NCBI RefSeq assembly: GCF_027744825.2 | Contig: NC_071335.1 | Span: 29,440,501-29,504,500, forward strand | Source: Synchiropus splendidus | Lineage: Eukaryota > Chordata > Actinopteri > Syngnathiformes > Callionymidae | DNA: 64,000 nt | Direction of reading: 5' to 3' | Shown here: positions 42,101 to 53,111 of the stretch, piece after piece | Position numbering within the stretch: position 1 is the first letter of the stretch | Layout of the letters: every line of letters begins with the position of its first letter | Made by a program: the position numbers and the translations under genes | Notes under the pieces: generated by a model | What the model was told of the DNA's origin: nothing | The model's database searches: none | What the model saw: only the letters and a program-made list of their open reading frames with translations

Positions 42101-45100
42101 CACGGCACTTTTAAGAGCAACAAACACATGTTTCACATACGTCTTGCGTTGCTCAGATATTACAAAAATAACGTCTTTAAAACGGAGGAACCTAGTGACG
42201 TGGCTCTTCTGTTATTTGAATATATACGGCAGTGATCTATATAGTGAATCAATTCAGTTAAAAAAAAGCATAGGTGCAGCAGACAGTTGACTTGCTGTTC
42301 AGACTTCCAGATGGATTTAAAGGTGTGAAATCGGCTTGTGCTGATACGGGTTTTAAACTTGCCAGTACTGAGAAGCACCCCATCCCTGAGTTAATATGCA
42401 AGATCAGCATTCTTTCTCTCCAGTGTCCTCATGATTCACAGGGATACCAAATTGGCTGCCTCCATGACTGACAAGAGCGCTTTTGTTTCGGCTTTGGGTC
42501 GAGGGAATCAGCATGTTAAGTAGACTGTGTATTGTGTATTCCGCGCTGCATTTATACATACTTTTGTTCAAAGAGGCACTGAAGAACTCGGGAGCCCTAT
42601 TACGACTTGCATTTAACACAAAGAGCGTATGGGTCTGAAAGCTTAGTCGATGAGCACGGCCAAGTGACCTTTGCATCATTAGGAAATGACAAATAGTGAA
42701 CAGTCGTGGCCCGAACCAAAAATGTGCTGAACAATGCATGCGGCGAAAGCCGTTTCTCATATTTCCCCGCTGCAATGTGTCGTCGGCTTCAAAGATGGCA
42801 GCTGGCCTTTTGATTTAAATCATGTTTGCAGGCTTGCTTTTTTTCTCTCTCTTTTCTGAGAGTGGCCGAGTGGGAAGCGACTGCAAGGTGCGCAGGTTGA
42901 TATGCTGGATAACTGGAAATGGGTTTGCTTTGATTTCAAAACCGTGTAGGGCACCGGAGGAAAAAGCCGGCTGGAACAACCGCCCCATGTGAAAGCCTTG
43001 CCACGAATGCTCCTGCGATAATTGCTATGCAAAGGTTCGGGAAATGAATTACTGATCATCCAAGTGTTACGTCGAGCAAACGTGTGGGAGAAGACAGAAT
43101 GAAGGATGAGACCCTGCGACGGAATTGTGTGAGTCAGACAAACACACAAGTGAAAGCATACTACATAAATGGCTGCGCACACGAATAACTACGACATGTG
43201 GCCTCGGTCTTATTCCTCGGATTATCGCGCACTCAGCGTTACATTTTTAAAAACACACAGCAGCAGATTAGCAAGCCTTTGCTAACTAAAACCATGAAAG
43301 AGTCACAGAAACATGCAGAGGAGAAAATGAGCTGCGGTAGAGTTATGAAAAAAAAAAACAAAAAAAAAAAACAGAGCGTCCTCTCGACTGAACTGTTTTC
43401 TTCAGTCATTCCTTCAAACAAAGCCACATTCTAGCACAATGCGTTCATGTTAAATCAGACAATAAATCCCCCTCATGCTCACGCACAGTCTGTCTGGTTA
43501 TGTTTACAGAAGGCAGTGGAAACTCCAGATTCCATCTTTCCAAAGTACTAATAGTGTGATATTGCCTCCTGTGGAGTGGTAAGCTGTCGCTTTCTAAATC
43601 CAACTCTGAGGACAAATGCTGATTCCACATTTGAAATACAGATAACAATGGAGTACACGCCCGTCTGTGCCAACTGAGCATATTCAAGTCCAGAACACTT
43701 GTTGGAGAGTCCAAAATGTAGACGTGTGCTAGAAGGAGCACTTCACAAAACAGACATAATGGGATTTAAAGTGTTTAAATGACTGGAGCTTAATTAATTT
43801 GTCGGGGCTTAGAATAGGGAACCGATCGTGTCGTTGTCAATGATTAAGCAAACGCTGAAAAAATGTGAACAAGTAGGCAAACGCTCAGAAGGCGCAGACC
43901 TCAGCCGAGTCAGCGACGTACAACACTCTCCAGCGCACTTGCAACACGTCACAATATCCAGAAATCCAAACAGAGCCATTTAGAATGAAGAGAGTCACAT
44001 AGTCTCAAGTTAGCATGCTAGCATTTAGCAACTTAAACAGGCGGACATTACATTACCTTGAAAATGCTTATGTTTTTGGAATCAAATCCCATTTCAGTTA
44101 TAGATAACTTATGCCTGAACTAGCTGAAAATATTGCATCCATACGAATCAATTGTAGAATAGAATAAAACAGAATTACTCTTTATTGTCCATCTATCGTC
44201 CAACATACAGGACTGCATAATAAAACACTATAAAAATATGGAAAATTTTAAAAATAGTGGGATTTGAAATGCTCGCTCTCGACACCTCCGAAGCTGGAGC
44301 GCTCACTCCAGGGTTTGATGTCCTGTTGTGGGCTGGAGCTGGGACAGGGATGAGGCGAGTCTGGGACAGAGCGTGACTTGGTTTATGACTTTGTCACAGC
44401 CAAACTGCACAGAAGCGCACATTCAGAGCTGGACACGCACCGGGCACCTCTTCACTTCTGGAGAGACGTCACTCACTCGGCAACCCCTCCCACATGCAGC
44501 GGCCACACACATAGAGGAACAGCGCACCTGCAGCAGACACTCTACATTCACTCCTACAAAAGCCTATTTTTAGGCTTGGAACGCATTAGTTCTTTTTCCA
44601 ACACATTGAAATGGGAAAATTGATTCAGATTTCTAACAATTCGCTTCTCGAACAGCCGTCTGGAACGGACTGTGGTGGAGAACCGAGGTACCACTGTATA
44701 TGATCTCGCTCATGGAGTCATTCAAAAAGCATCAGATAGAAACAATGGGACGTGGATATTAACCGTCCTGCTGGACCGTCTACCGTGATCATTCCACCGG
44801 ATAATGAGCTCCATCCGCAAAGCTTCGACACCTATTAGCCAAATTTGTATTCTCAGCAAAGAGGTGATATTAAATCCATTGAGTTCTACAGGGGGGTCGT
44901 GAGGGTACGAAGAGTCAGCTACCGTCGGGAGAAAAGGGCGATTCAATATGAAATAAGGCCACAAACTGCTCCATTTACTTCTGTCTGGCTCCACATTGAT
45001 CAATAAATGAGGTAATATGATTTTCGAAGTACGCCAGGGAATTAAGATGCAGGACAGAGGGCTTCGCTCGAGCCAGCGTGTTACTCTGACGCTGTTGACA

Positions 45101-48100
45101 CTAATGTGGGCATGAGTTGACTAAAACCTTAGAGAGCAGGGCTTGTTGTTTTCAATGACGTAGAGCATCACTTTATATGACATAAACAGAACATATTCTG
45201 TATTTGCACATCCATTATTTTTCACCACAGACTGAGCTACTTCTGCGAGAGCAGGTAGCATCCATGCCGATTTTCCTAGTGGGGACCCTTATTTCCAAGC
45301 CTTCCATCAGCATGTAATTGCCCTGTATGATGCAAAAATGGAAGTTTCTCGCGCTGAAAACAAGATCTAACTAAATGGGAAAAAGCAACTAATGTGTTTG
45401 ATCAACTGAATCCATTAGCCAAGGAAAGGTAGAATGCTGTTCCAACTGTGAGCCTACTCATGCAGCTGATTAAAATGCATCTCATTATTCATCAATTTAC
45501 CGTCTGTGCTGTTTGCGTTCACTTGAGTAAACTTATTGATGAGTGCGGCAAGCACCATGGGACTCGTGGTGCCTTGGTGAAACGCCGCTGTCCTTTCAGC
45601 ACCACGCTGTGAAACAATGTGATAGAACAAATAAGGAATGGGAACGGCAAACCAAAATGATGAGAGAGAAACCATCCACTCGCCTTTTTATCTCGGAACT
45701 CAAGTACAAATGTGGGAATCAGACACACTAGGAAGTTGAACTCCTTCACGCACCAAGTCAGGAATAAAAGGCCCGCATCACAAATGGTGCTTTCCTTTGT
45801 GAGTTTTACGCTCCCCCAATGCTCATGGCTTCACCTTCAGCCAATGACAAAGCGCCTTGTAGTCACATGTTTCACTCGCGACGTGGAAGTGATTGGTTAG
45901 CTCGGGGACAGGACAGAAACTGAAGGAACATGGATGACAAACCGGGAACTAGCTACGAGAATCAGCCCACAAAACAGTCTCAAAACAAACTTGTTCCGAA
46001 AAAAAAAGGCTCGCATTGGGTTGTGTGGCCGTATTTTGGATTCAAACCGGATGACGCTGTCAATCTCAAGTGATTTCCAAGACGTGTTTTCAATCATCCG
46101 TCGCACCACAAGGTAACACCACAAATCTTTATCAGCACCTCAAACGTTCTGTGTTTGGTGCGGCAGCTTGGTTTATGTGTGCAATAAACTTGAGAGAAAA
46201 TCGTGGCAGAATACCATGATATCAATTCTTCGCTAAAAAAACGTGACTCATATTTTCCCCCAAATTGTGCAGGCCTATCCTGCACTACTGGACTCGACAG
46301 CCTTCTAGTTTTAAGATAGGACATGTAGTGATGAAACAATAGGCAAAGAGCTCAATATTATTTTTCTCACCTACGGGCAGTGACCTTTAAGATAGGGGCG
46401 ATGCTCAGTCATTCAATCTAGAACTGTCAAGTCAAGCATGACTTTAGGAACACCTCCCTGGTGAGGTCCATCGATGTTCAACTGAGAGGAAGCACTAGTG
46501 ATGGGTAGATGAGGTTTCATGACACAGTATTGAAGGTTTAATGGGGTTTCATGAATCTATGACCAGATTTTCAGCTGATTCAATGAAACCACTCATCATT
46601 TCTAAACGCCATCTAGTGGCCTCTGAAATAGGGACACTGTTTTGTCAGACTTGCAACACTGTTTCATGATACCTCTTCTGCCATCACAAGAAGCACTTCA
46701 AAGAGACGATGTCTTTCAACTTGCCGTCTGAAGAGTTTCTGTGGCTACTTTGCTTCTACCCCAGCGACCCAACTTCAACTTTATTCAGCGGGAATTGGAT
46801 GGATGGCTATATTACATACATTTATTTGCGTATAAATCTTGATCTTGTCTTAATATTTTACTAGGAATCCAGGATGTTTTTTTTTTTTTCTACTTTTCTA
46901 CTTCTAGCTTTGACTCATCTCCTTCAGTGTTTCCTGAGCCAAAACTCATGAGATAGTGTTTCCTTTGTTCTCTTTGCGTCAACTTGTTTCCTTGCCTAAT
47001 TATTATTTTATTAACAACTCGCAGCCGTTGGCGATCTGAGCTGCGGTAGTGAAGAATTTCCTCCTTGTTTATTGTACTGATTTTTTCTTTTTTTTTCAAA
47101 CCGGCTCGAGTCTATGAAGGTTCTTCACTGATCAGATGCAGTTAAATTTGAAACCAGTCAGAGAAAGACGTTGTTAAAAGCATCATTAGCTGTTCTTTCA
47201 TAATGTCGTCCACCACTGTTGTGGCAAGCAAGAATGCGCTATTGAAATTCACAGAAGGCAGAAAGAGACACACTACCGGCAAAGACCAGTCTGTCCTTAT
47301 CAGAAATGTTCTGTTGAACCCCTGACTATACTCTTTGGTCTGTAGAGGACAAAAGTGCTGTGTGTATTGTTGTCTTCCTTGTTCCCATCACCTATCTTTA
47401 TTGTAGGTATAGCAGGCAGTGAAATGTGTCTGTACTGAGATGTGCCAGTTTCCTCTGCCGTACCAGCAGGTTCAAACATTTTTATGTGCATTTCTCACAT
47501 TTTTGAGGACTAATCTGACATTGTTTGAGAATTCTGATCACTAGTCTGTAGATATAAACGTTAGTTTCATTACTCTTTTCAGGGGCAACTAGAATTAAAC
47601 ATTGTATCTGATATAAAGAGTAACACAAAGCACAAAAATTACTGTCCTGTGTTTTACAAATCAATTCACAAGTTAAAGGAAAATCTGAGCCTCATGGACC
47701 ACTGTGTTTCACATGTCTATTTGAATACAGGGGGCTGTAGTCGCTCAGACTTCTGGCCAGGTTTAACGTCCCACTAGACTGAAGTGTAACCCACCAGCAA
47801 TAGAAAGAGTAACACGCAAGCATCCAACAAGAATCAAAAATGCTCCACACACAAGCAAGAGGGAAACTTGAATTCATAAATGGTGTGTTGAATAAATATT
47901 ATGGGCTCACAATAGTATTGTTAGCAAACATTGCAGCTTCTTTGTGTTTCAGAAATGCACTGTAACATAAGTCAGACTGTTTCAGCTTCAGCCATTTTTG
48001 AAGATTTAGAGTCTGATCGGGGTTTAGTCAGGTCAGATGCGAATGCAGGTGGCGACAACACGTGTTACATTGTTTGAGAAACATATACATATATAAATGT

Positions 48101-51100
48101 GTCTAACTCACCGGCTGAATGGCCCCTGTTGGTGGCATCATGGTCACTGTCGCCTTGTTCACTGTCTCCATGACCGCTGTCTTTGGAGCTCACTATGTCA
48201 GCTTCTTGGAAAGCGGAACTGGAAACAATAAGTTACAGCCATGGTTAAATAGGAAAGGTGATGTGGTGGCATGGCAATAATAATAATAATAATAATAATG
48301 CAGGGGTCAGTACCACATGCAATGTCAGGGTTAAATGAGGGTCGCCATGAAAGTGTCAGTAGGTGAAGGGTCAAAATGAGATGTTGCACATGGTGATGAA
48401 AGTGTAGGCGCAGCTCTGTTGGTCATGCAGCAGGACTGGCAGCCGCCATTCATGATACCAACATGCATTAGAGTTGTGCGAGTCAGTGAGTTGGACAGTG
48501 AGTGATGGCTACCTGTTGACACGTCTTGGCCTGTCCACCAAGTAGCTGAGCTCTGCTCGCTGATGTTTGGTCTGAAAGAAGCAAACATTTAATCACTGCG
48601 TGGGACAGACACCACAAATCTCACAGAATATCACTCTGCAGGCGGCGTTTCCCTGCGTGATGCATGCACTTGCATCAGGAGCCGATGCGAGGGACTCACG
48701 GAGACGATTCAATGATTGAGCTGGCCGATGCTAGAACTGAACAACCTTTGTTCGTGCCGCTACTGTGGCGGCTCGTGCATGGAATTATTAACGCAGGACA
48801 CTCATGCTACACTGCAATCGACAGAGTAACACCTCAGTTATGGAGCAGAAGTTGCTTTGTCCTCACAGAGCTTCCTGCCACGTTTTATCTCACTGTTTTA
48901 TATAAGTACTGGCTTTATGTAAACAATGGATGTGGGGCATCAAATGCTGAATTTAATAGAGCGACTAGGGGTTCAACTCGATAAAGAGATCTGTAGTTGC
49001 TCTTGTTTACAAAGTAAAAACACTGATAAGGAATGTACTTTAAAGATAGAGGAAAACTATTGCAAACCGCACACTTCCTTATCCTTGGTAAACAGGGGAA
49101 ATCATTAATTAAAAGGCTATAAAAGTGGCCTGTTAATTAATGATAACATACATTAGCTTAAAAGTGATTCCATGTCATAGATAAGCATTAATAAATCCAC
49201 ATTAAAGATAGATTATTCTACTTCACATTGGCAGGCACCCTGTGTTTACCAATTCTGGGTCACATTTTCGTGTATGTGGATGAGTTTGTTTTTCACGAAA
49301 TGCACCTTGTGTTGACTGTTATTTATTTTAAAGGTTTTAGCACCTGATAAATGTGTGTGGTCTCTAAGAAATGAACAGTATTCAATTTAAATGTTTTTTT
49401 TTTAAATCTACGTTAAATTGACAGGAGAAGTTGGTGATTTCCTTTTCGCTGCTAAAATACAGGACCTCACAAGAGCCAACAATCGATGTGCCCAGTCAGA
49501 CTGACAGTGATGGAAGGCCACAGAGCAGTAATGCAGAGTTTTCATCTTTGATAACTCTGACATGAATCATGATCATGTTGACAGGTCTATTGTGCCAACA
49601 CCACGTTGATGTGAACTAGTGTTGTGCGTCTAAATGTGGTTCGTGTCCCTCACTCATGCAGCCAGTGGGGTGATTCTCTTACCTCACTGGACAGAATGCT
49701 GCCGTTGGATATAATGTCCGGTTGCTGGTCGCTGTATCCGGTCACTATAGCACCACAGGGGTTGTGATCAGTGTCAGTGTTGCGAGACGGACTGCAAGGG
49801 TTCAGGAACATCAGATCCGTCTTGGCCGACTCCGGGGTCAGACACACTTGGTAGCAGTAGGAGTTCTGGTTCTGATGGTGATGGGAGCCGAAGCCTCCTC
49901 CCACGCCTCCCACGCCGGATTCCTCCACAGGCACCTGCCCCACCGGGCCGACTCCTGACGTCACGTTGGTGCTCTGGACTAACATGATGTCAGATTTGCT
50001 CAGCTTCTTCTGCTTACGACCCCGGACTTGCCTGCTGCAGCACGGGGCACAGCACATGCAGCACTCCCCGGCCAGCAGGCAGGTGTGCAGGTTCAACTTC
50101 TTGTCCTTTTGGCAGCGGACGGCCAACACGATCATGGCCAGTAGGAAAATAAAGGAGACGGAGCCCAGGGCTATTATGAGAATCAGTGTGAGATCAAGGG
50201 AGGTCTCCTTGGCCCCAGAGGCCGTGCCTCTTTCCCCGCTGCGGCCTTCGACCACGCTGTCCACTATTATTACACTCACACTGGCGGATGAGGAAAGCGG
50301 GGGCTGCCCATGGTCCCTCACCTCAATCAGCAGGTCGTAGAAGCCCTGGGGGTCCCGCTTTGGCGAGACCCTGCGGGCCGTCCTCAGCTCCCCGGTCCTC
50401 CAGTCCATGCGAAACATCCCCATCTCGTTCCCTCTCAGGATGCTGTACGACAGCCGTGCATTTTCCCCGTCATCGGAATCCATGGCGACGATGCGTGTCA
50501 CCAGGTACCCGGGCTCAGCCGAGCGAGGCAAGTGCTCCTTGGCAGTGCCGTTCTTACCAACCGGCGCGATGACAGCTGGCGCGTTGTCATTTTGGTCCAC
50601 AATGATCACGTTGACAGTGGCGTTTGAGAAGAGTTCCACAGCCCCGGAGTCCTTCGCCTGCACCATGAAAGTGAACTCTTTCAGTTGCTCATAGTCAAAG
50701 GAGCGCAGCGCGTACAGGTACCCGGTGTCCTGGTTGATGGACACGTAGGTGTCCACTGACATGCCCTGGATGTCACACTCCAATATGGAGTATGTAATGA
50801 CAGCGTTCTGTCCCACATCAGGATCCAAGGCACTCACAGCATGAATGAACGCGCCGGGAACATTGTTCTCTGTCACGTAAACGTCATAGACGACCTGTGT
50901 GAAACGGGGCGCGTTGTCGTTCTCATCAGAAACGTGCACTTTAATAGATTTACTCGTCGCCAGAGAGGGCTGACCCTTGTCTTTGGCCACCACTGTGATG
51001 GTGTAGGACTCCGTGCTCTCTCTGTCCAGAGGTCCGTCCGTCACGATGGTGTAGTAGTTTTTAAAGGAGGACTTCAGCTTGAACGGAACGTCTCCCACGA

Positions 51101-52229
51101 TCTCGCAGCTCATCTGTCCGCTCTCGCCGGAGTCGCGGTCCGAGACGCTGAACAACGCGATGACTGTTCCGGGCGCGTCCTGCTCGTTCACGGACTCCGT
51201 CACGGTGCTGAAGCCGATTTCTGGCGTGTTGTCATTGACGTCCACGAGTTTGACGAGCACCTTACAGTGAGCGGGGACCGCGTTGGCGCCCAGATCCTTC
51301 GCCTGCACGTAGATCTGGTGCGTACTGCTCTCCTCATAGTCCACCTCGCCGGCCACCTCAATGCGACCGGTGCGGGCGTCTATGTTGAACAAGTCCTTGA
51401 TCCTGGGCGCGTTGTGGCTGCTGAAGGAGTAAACTATCTCCCCGTTCTGGCCCTCGTCCACATCGCTGGCGTTCAGCTGGATCACCTCGGTGCCAACCGG
51501 CGTGTTTTCGCGCAAACTGACATCATACACCGACTGCTCGAAAGTGGGGGCGTTGTCGTTGGAGTCCAGAACTTTGACGACCAGGAGAGCGGTTCCGGTT
51601 CGCTGAGGAACCCCGCCGTCCACCGCCGTCAGCACGTAACGGTGCACCGCCTGCTGCTCCCGGTCCAGCGGCTTCTCCAAAACCAGCTCGGCGAACTTAT
51701 TCCCATCGCCCTGCGTCTGCACGTCCAGATAAAAGTTGTTGTTGTTGGTAATGGCGTAGGTGCTCAGCGCGTTGGTGCCCACGTCCGGGTCGAAGGCGTT
51801 CTCCACGGGAAAACGCGTGCCAGGGATGGCGCTCTCCGAGATCTCCACGTAAATGTCAGTCTCTGGAAAGCTGGGCGGATTGTCGTTGATATCCAGCACC
51901 TCGATCTCCACGCGAAAGAGCTCCAGGGGGTTCTCCAGAAACACCTCCAGGTGCAATAAACAGGGGATGGTTTGCTTGCAGATTTCCTCCCGGTCGATCT
52001 TCTCTTTCACCAGGAGCGCGCCGTTCTCCAAGTTCACCTCCAGGTAAGGGGTGCGCGAGCTGGGCACCGTTTGGAAGCGACGAGCGGAAAGTTTGGTGAT
52101 GTCCAGCCCCAAATCCTCCGCTATATTCCCAACCACTGATCCGGGCTCCTGCTCCTCCGGCACCGTGTAGTGAAGCTGACCATCGGCTCCGGCAAGGATG
52201 GAGAGCAGCAGGATCAGCCAGCGAATCAT
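27125..52229 (-). CDS. pcdh10: Protocadherin-10 (OL-protocadherin), complete five-exon coding sequence
   Basis: Join of 52229-49683, 48571-48513, 48218-48112, 30885-30502 and 27144-27125 on the minus strand. Every intron is GT/AG, with phases 0, 2, 1 and 1. The frame is 3,117 nt, 1,038 residues plus TAG. Known for the family: PCDH10 is a single-pass, calcium-dependent homophilic adhesion protein of neural tissue, and its tail recruits the WAVE actin regulator. Seen here: signal peptide 1-17; six cadherin repeats from about 18 to 656 with DxNDNxP linkers near 113, 222, 330, 436 and 545; the delta-protocadherin CX5C loop at C84-C90; membrane helix 679-705; the acidic DSGHGDSE motif in exon 3; and FSTFGK, a WIRS-type motif, at 983-988. 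The cytoplasmic tail ends in GKRIC, like the human RKRIC. Choice between pcdh10, pcdh19 and pcdh17 is clear from the QLHYTV start, the exon 4 text and the terminus; the a/b paralogue is not resolved. No frameshifts or stops. Confidence 0.95.
30158..30163 (-). terminator. Candidate poly(A) signal for the exon 4 read-through transcript
   Basis: AATAAA on the minus strand, about 275 nt after the read-through stop at 30437. It would suit a transcript that retains the start of intron 4. Confidence 0.3.
30437..30501 (-). CDS. pcdh10: Possible alternative pcdh10 C-terminus by exon 4 read-through
   Basis: If the GTGAGT donor at 30501 is skipped, the frame stays open and replaces SGKRIC with a Tyr-rich 21-residue tail (CEYQYENSLGPYDFGLVQYRY) before TAG. 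The next several hundred bases on the transcribed strand are AT-rich and UTR-like, with an AATAAA at 30163-30158. Open read-through frames occur by chance, so this is a candidate isoform, not an established one. Confidence 0.3.
30502..30885 (-). CDS. pcdh10: pcdh10 coding exon 4 (384 nt, WIRS-type motif)
   Basis: The acceptor is CACTGCAG|GT and the donor CTCT|GTGAGT, phase 1 at both ends. It encodes residues 905-1033 (the first and last shared with neighbours), starting with ADLFSNCTEECKALGHSD and continuing through RCWMPSFVPSDGR, close to human PCDH10. FSTFGK at 983-988 (30652-30635) fits the WAVE-interacting receptor sequence pattern (hydrophobic-x-S/T-F-x-x), the basis of PCDH10-WAVE binding. 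A His/Gln stretch (HHHLHPQQQQ) sits where human has only a short linker; it may be a fish-specific expansion. TLERKE is conserved near the end. If the donor is not used, the frame continues 20 codons past Ser1033 to a stop at 30437 (separate entry). Confidence 0.95.
38243..38522 (-). mobile_element. SINE-like dispersed cassette with internal (CA)n
   Basis: On the minus strand: a tRNA-like head with TAGTTAAGCAC and, 30 bp on, the B-box-like GGGTTTGATTCCC, then TTTCCTCCCACATATACAGG, AATTGGACACTCTAAAATTG, a (TG)n tract, and CCTGTCCAGGGTGTA ending at CTGGGATAGACTCCAGCACT. This is a very common fish repeat in which the (CA)n is part of the element. I call it SINE-like because of the Pol III-type boxes; the family name is uncertain. 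Confidence 0.6.
44155..44262 (-). mobile_element. Retroelement 3' tail (AATAG)n-type
   Basis: AGAATAGAATAAAACAGAAT followed by TACTCTTTATTGTCC is, on the minus strand, a GGACAATAAAG...TTCTATTCT tail typical of fish LINE/SINE 3' ends. The body could not be identified. It directly adjoins TIR element copy 3. Confidence 0.35.
44266..44696 (-). mobile_element. Same TIR element, copy 3, inverted, in pcdh10 intron 3
   Basis: The right edge reads CCGAGGTACCACTG followed by TA, the terminus in reverse orientation. The body matches copy 2 up to the CCCTGGAGTG block, then an extra stretch of about 18 bp (AGCGCTCCAGCTTCGGA) and a truncated end. It shares the transcriptional direction of pcdh10. Confidence 0.75.
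46494..46678 (+). mobile_element. hAT-like short element, copy 1
   Basis: Starts AGTGATGGGTAGATGAGGTT, contains CATCATTTCTAAACGCCATC-TAGTGGCCTCTGAA, and ends ACTGTTTCATGATACC. The same three blocks occur in order at 57.1 kb. The CAGTGATGGG-type start suggests a hAT derivative; no transposase. Confidence 0.5.
48112..48218 (-). CDS. pcdh10: pcdh10 coding exon 3 (107 nt, acidic DSG motif)
   Basis: The acceptor TTGTTTCCAG and donor G|GTGAGT bound a phase 2-in, phase 1-out exon for residues 869-905. It reads SAFQEADIVSSKDSGHGD, then SEQGDSDHDATN, followed by RGHSAG. The DSGxGDSE acidic block is shared among delta protocadherins and is usually counted as one of their conserved cytoplasmic motifs. 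The text differs from human mainly at RGHSA versus RAQSA. The exon lies only 294 nt from exon 2 but 17.2 kb from exon 4. Confidence 0.95.
48219..48512 (-). other. pcdh10 intron 2 (294 nt) with an (AAT)8 microsatellite
   Basis: GTAGCC donor, TTTCCAG acceptor, phase 2. A trinucleotide AAT tract sits at 48275-48299. Nothing else is recognised. Confidence 0.9.
48513..48571 (-). CDS. pcdh10: pcdh10 coding exon 2 (59 nt, cytoplasmic tail)
   Basis: The acceptor TTCTTTCAG precedes ACC and the donor AG|GTAGCC follows. It encodes TKHQRAELSYLVDRPRRVN (residues 850-868) plus two bases of Ser869. The text is nearly the same as human PCDH10 after the SNGSIL motif. Entry phase 0, exit phase 2. It is too short for a simple ORF search and was located from protein similarity and splice signals. 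Skipping it would shift the frame, because 59 is not a multiple of three. Confidence 0.94.
48572..49682 (-). other. pcdh10 intron 1 (1.1 kb)
   Basis: GTAAGA donor, TTTCAG acceptor, phase 0. Mostly AT-rich DNA with no repeat I recognise. It contains the read-through stop at 49650 and an AATAAA at 49327-49322 (minus strand). Confidence 0.9.
49650..49682 (-). CDS. pcdh10: Possible short pcdh10 isoform end (exon 1 read-through)
   Basis: Reading past the exon 1 donor adds VRESPHWLHE and a stop, giving an 859-residue protein that keeps the adhesion and membrane parts but lacks the acidic and WIRS motifs. An AATAAA on the minus strand at 49327-49322 could end such a transcript. Human PCDH10 is known to have a short isoform made the same way, with a different 3' end, which makes this plausible. 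Confidence 0.4.
   Translation of the reverse strand, partial: VRESPHWLHE
49683..52229 (-). CDS. pcdh10: pcdh10 coding exon 1: ectodomain, membrane segment and proximal tail
   Basis: This exon encodes residues 1-849. The start ATG (52229-52227) has A at -3 and is followed at once by a hydrophobic signal peptide (WLILLLSILAG), with predicted mature start QLHYTV. EC1-EC5 end in LDINDNPP, LDSNDNAP, VDVNDNTP, SDENDNAP and VDQNDNAP; EC6 runs to about residue 656 and is followed by a short linker. The helix 679-705 maps to 50195-50115. A cysteine-rich juxtamembrane stretch (GECCMCCAPCC) and KKLSKSDIMLVQS follow, as in PCDH10. Human PCDH10 has a long Gly-rich insert in EC2 before QQRTGTALL; here the text goes directly GGVPQRTGTALL. 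The exon ends at GAG before GTAAGA, phase 0. It is richer in G+C and CpG than the flanks. One large exon for the whole ectodomain is the rule in protocadherins. Confidence 0.97.
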
Positions 52230-52960
52230 CGTCCTCCTTCTTCAAGCGCACTTCAAAACTGACACGAAACAAACCCAAAAAAATCACTTGTTTTTCACCT
52301 ACAACAAAACCCCCTTTTCCATTTCTGTCCTTAAAACGACGGCGGCTGGTGGGATCTCTCTCCTCCGGCTCGGGTCAGTGGAACATTGTGCGGTTTCAGC
52401 TGTGAGACGCGCAGCCATTTGATCCCAGCTCCTCCGCTTTAATCAGTTCTGCACTGGTCTCGGAGTTTTTTGGCGTGAGCGCAGTCATTGCGGGCTGGAG
52501 CGCAGGGACGCAGCCAACTCTCCCAAGTCAACAGAACAGCAAGTCCTTCTCAGGGAAAAGAGAGAAGAAAAAAAAATGTAATTCCAAGGGCGCAGAGCGG
52601 CGTGGTTCTGAAGAGTCAGTTCTCAAATCACAGGGTGTCTACTTTGCGCGAGCGCTTAAGGCGGATGATGCTCTCAGCTTCTCTGCTTCTGTGAGGCGAG
52701 TGTGTGCAGCGGGGTTGGTTTTGCGCACAGCCCTTTTCCCCACCAGCCAATGGAGGGCTCAAGCACCGTCGGTAATGTCACCTGATTGGGGCTCTGAGAC
52801 GCCAGCCAGGGCTTCACATCGGACCCACAAGTGCGCTCTTCTCTCCTCCTCCTCCGGGCTGAGGCACAGCTGAAATGAAATGTTTTACACATTCAGTTCA
52901 TCAAGAAAGCCGCTATCACGGCGCGGGACGGTCGAAACAAGACGCCATCCTCACCCCAAA
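52230..52960 (-). promoter_or_regulatory. pcdh10: pcdh10 5' UTR and probable promoter region
   Basis: About 0.7 kb upstream of the ATG is clearly richer in G+C and CpG than the surrounding DNA and contains two CCAAT-type (NF-Y) cores, on the plus strand at 52747-52751 and on the minus strand at 52789-52785. No convincing TATA box was seen. The region ends at a long (TA)n tract from 52986. The transcription start cannot be placed from sequence alone; the 5' UTR may contain further splicing. Confidence 0.5.
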
Positions 52961-52981
52961 CGTCACTTGTAAACACGCTGG

Positions 52982-53111
<130 letters not shown>

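Larger units (their letters stand above)
30886..48111 (-). other. pcdh10 intron 3 (17.2 kb)
   Basis: GTGAGT donor, ACTGCAG acceptor, phase 1. It is non-coding so far as I can see. Identified content: a SINE-like cassette (38.24-38.52 kb), a LINE/SINE tail (44.16-44.26 kb), a TA-flanked TIR element (44.27-44.70 kb), a hAT-like fragment (46.49-46.68 kb), (CA)n tracts near 34.07, 37.54 and 38.32 kb, and long A or T runs near 31.08, 33.18, 33.34, 39.52, 39.57 and 43.35 kb. The remaining parts (31-38, 38.5-44.1, 44.7-46.5 and 46.7-48.1 kb) show only short chance ORFs. Confidence 0.85.

Noticed and set aside
50841..51959. 372-codon plus-strand ORF opposite pcdh10 exon 1
   Set aside because: It is the antisense of the cadherin repeats. 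The long frame follows from the G+C-rich codon pattern of the real exon, and its translation has no domain.
51856..52287. 143-codon minus-strand ORF overlapping the pcdh10 start
   Set aside because: Out-of-frame shadow of exon 1; its Gly/Arg-rich text is what the cadherin codons give one base off.
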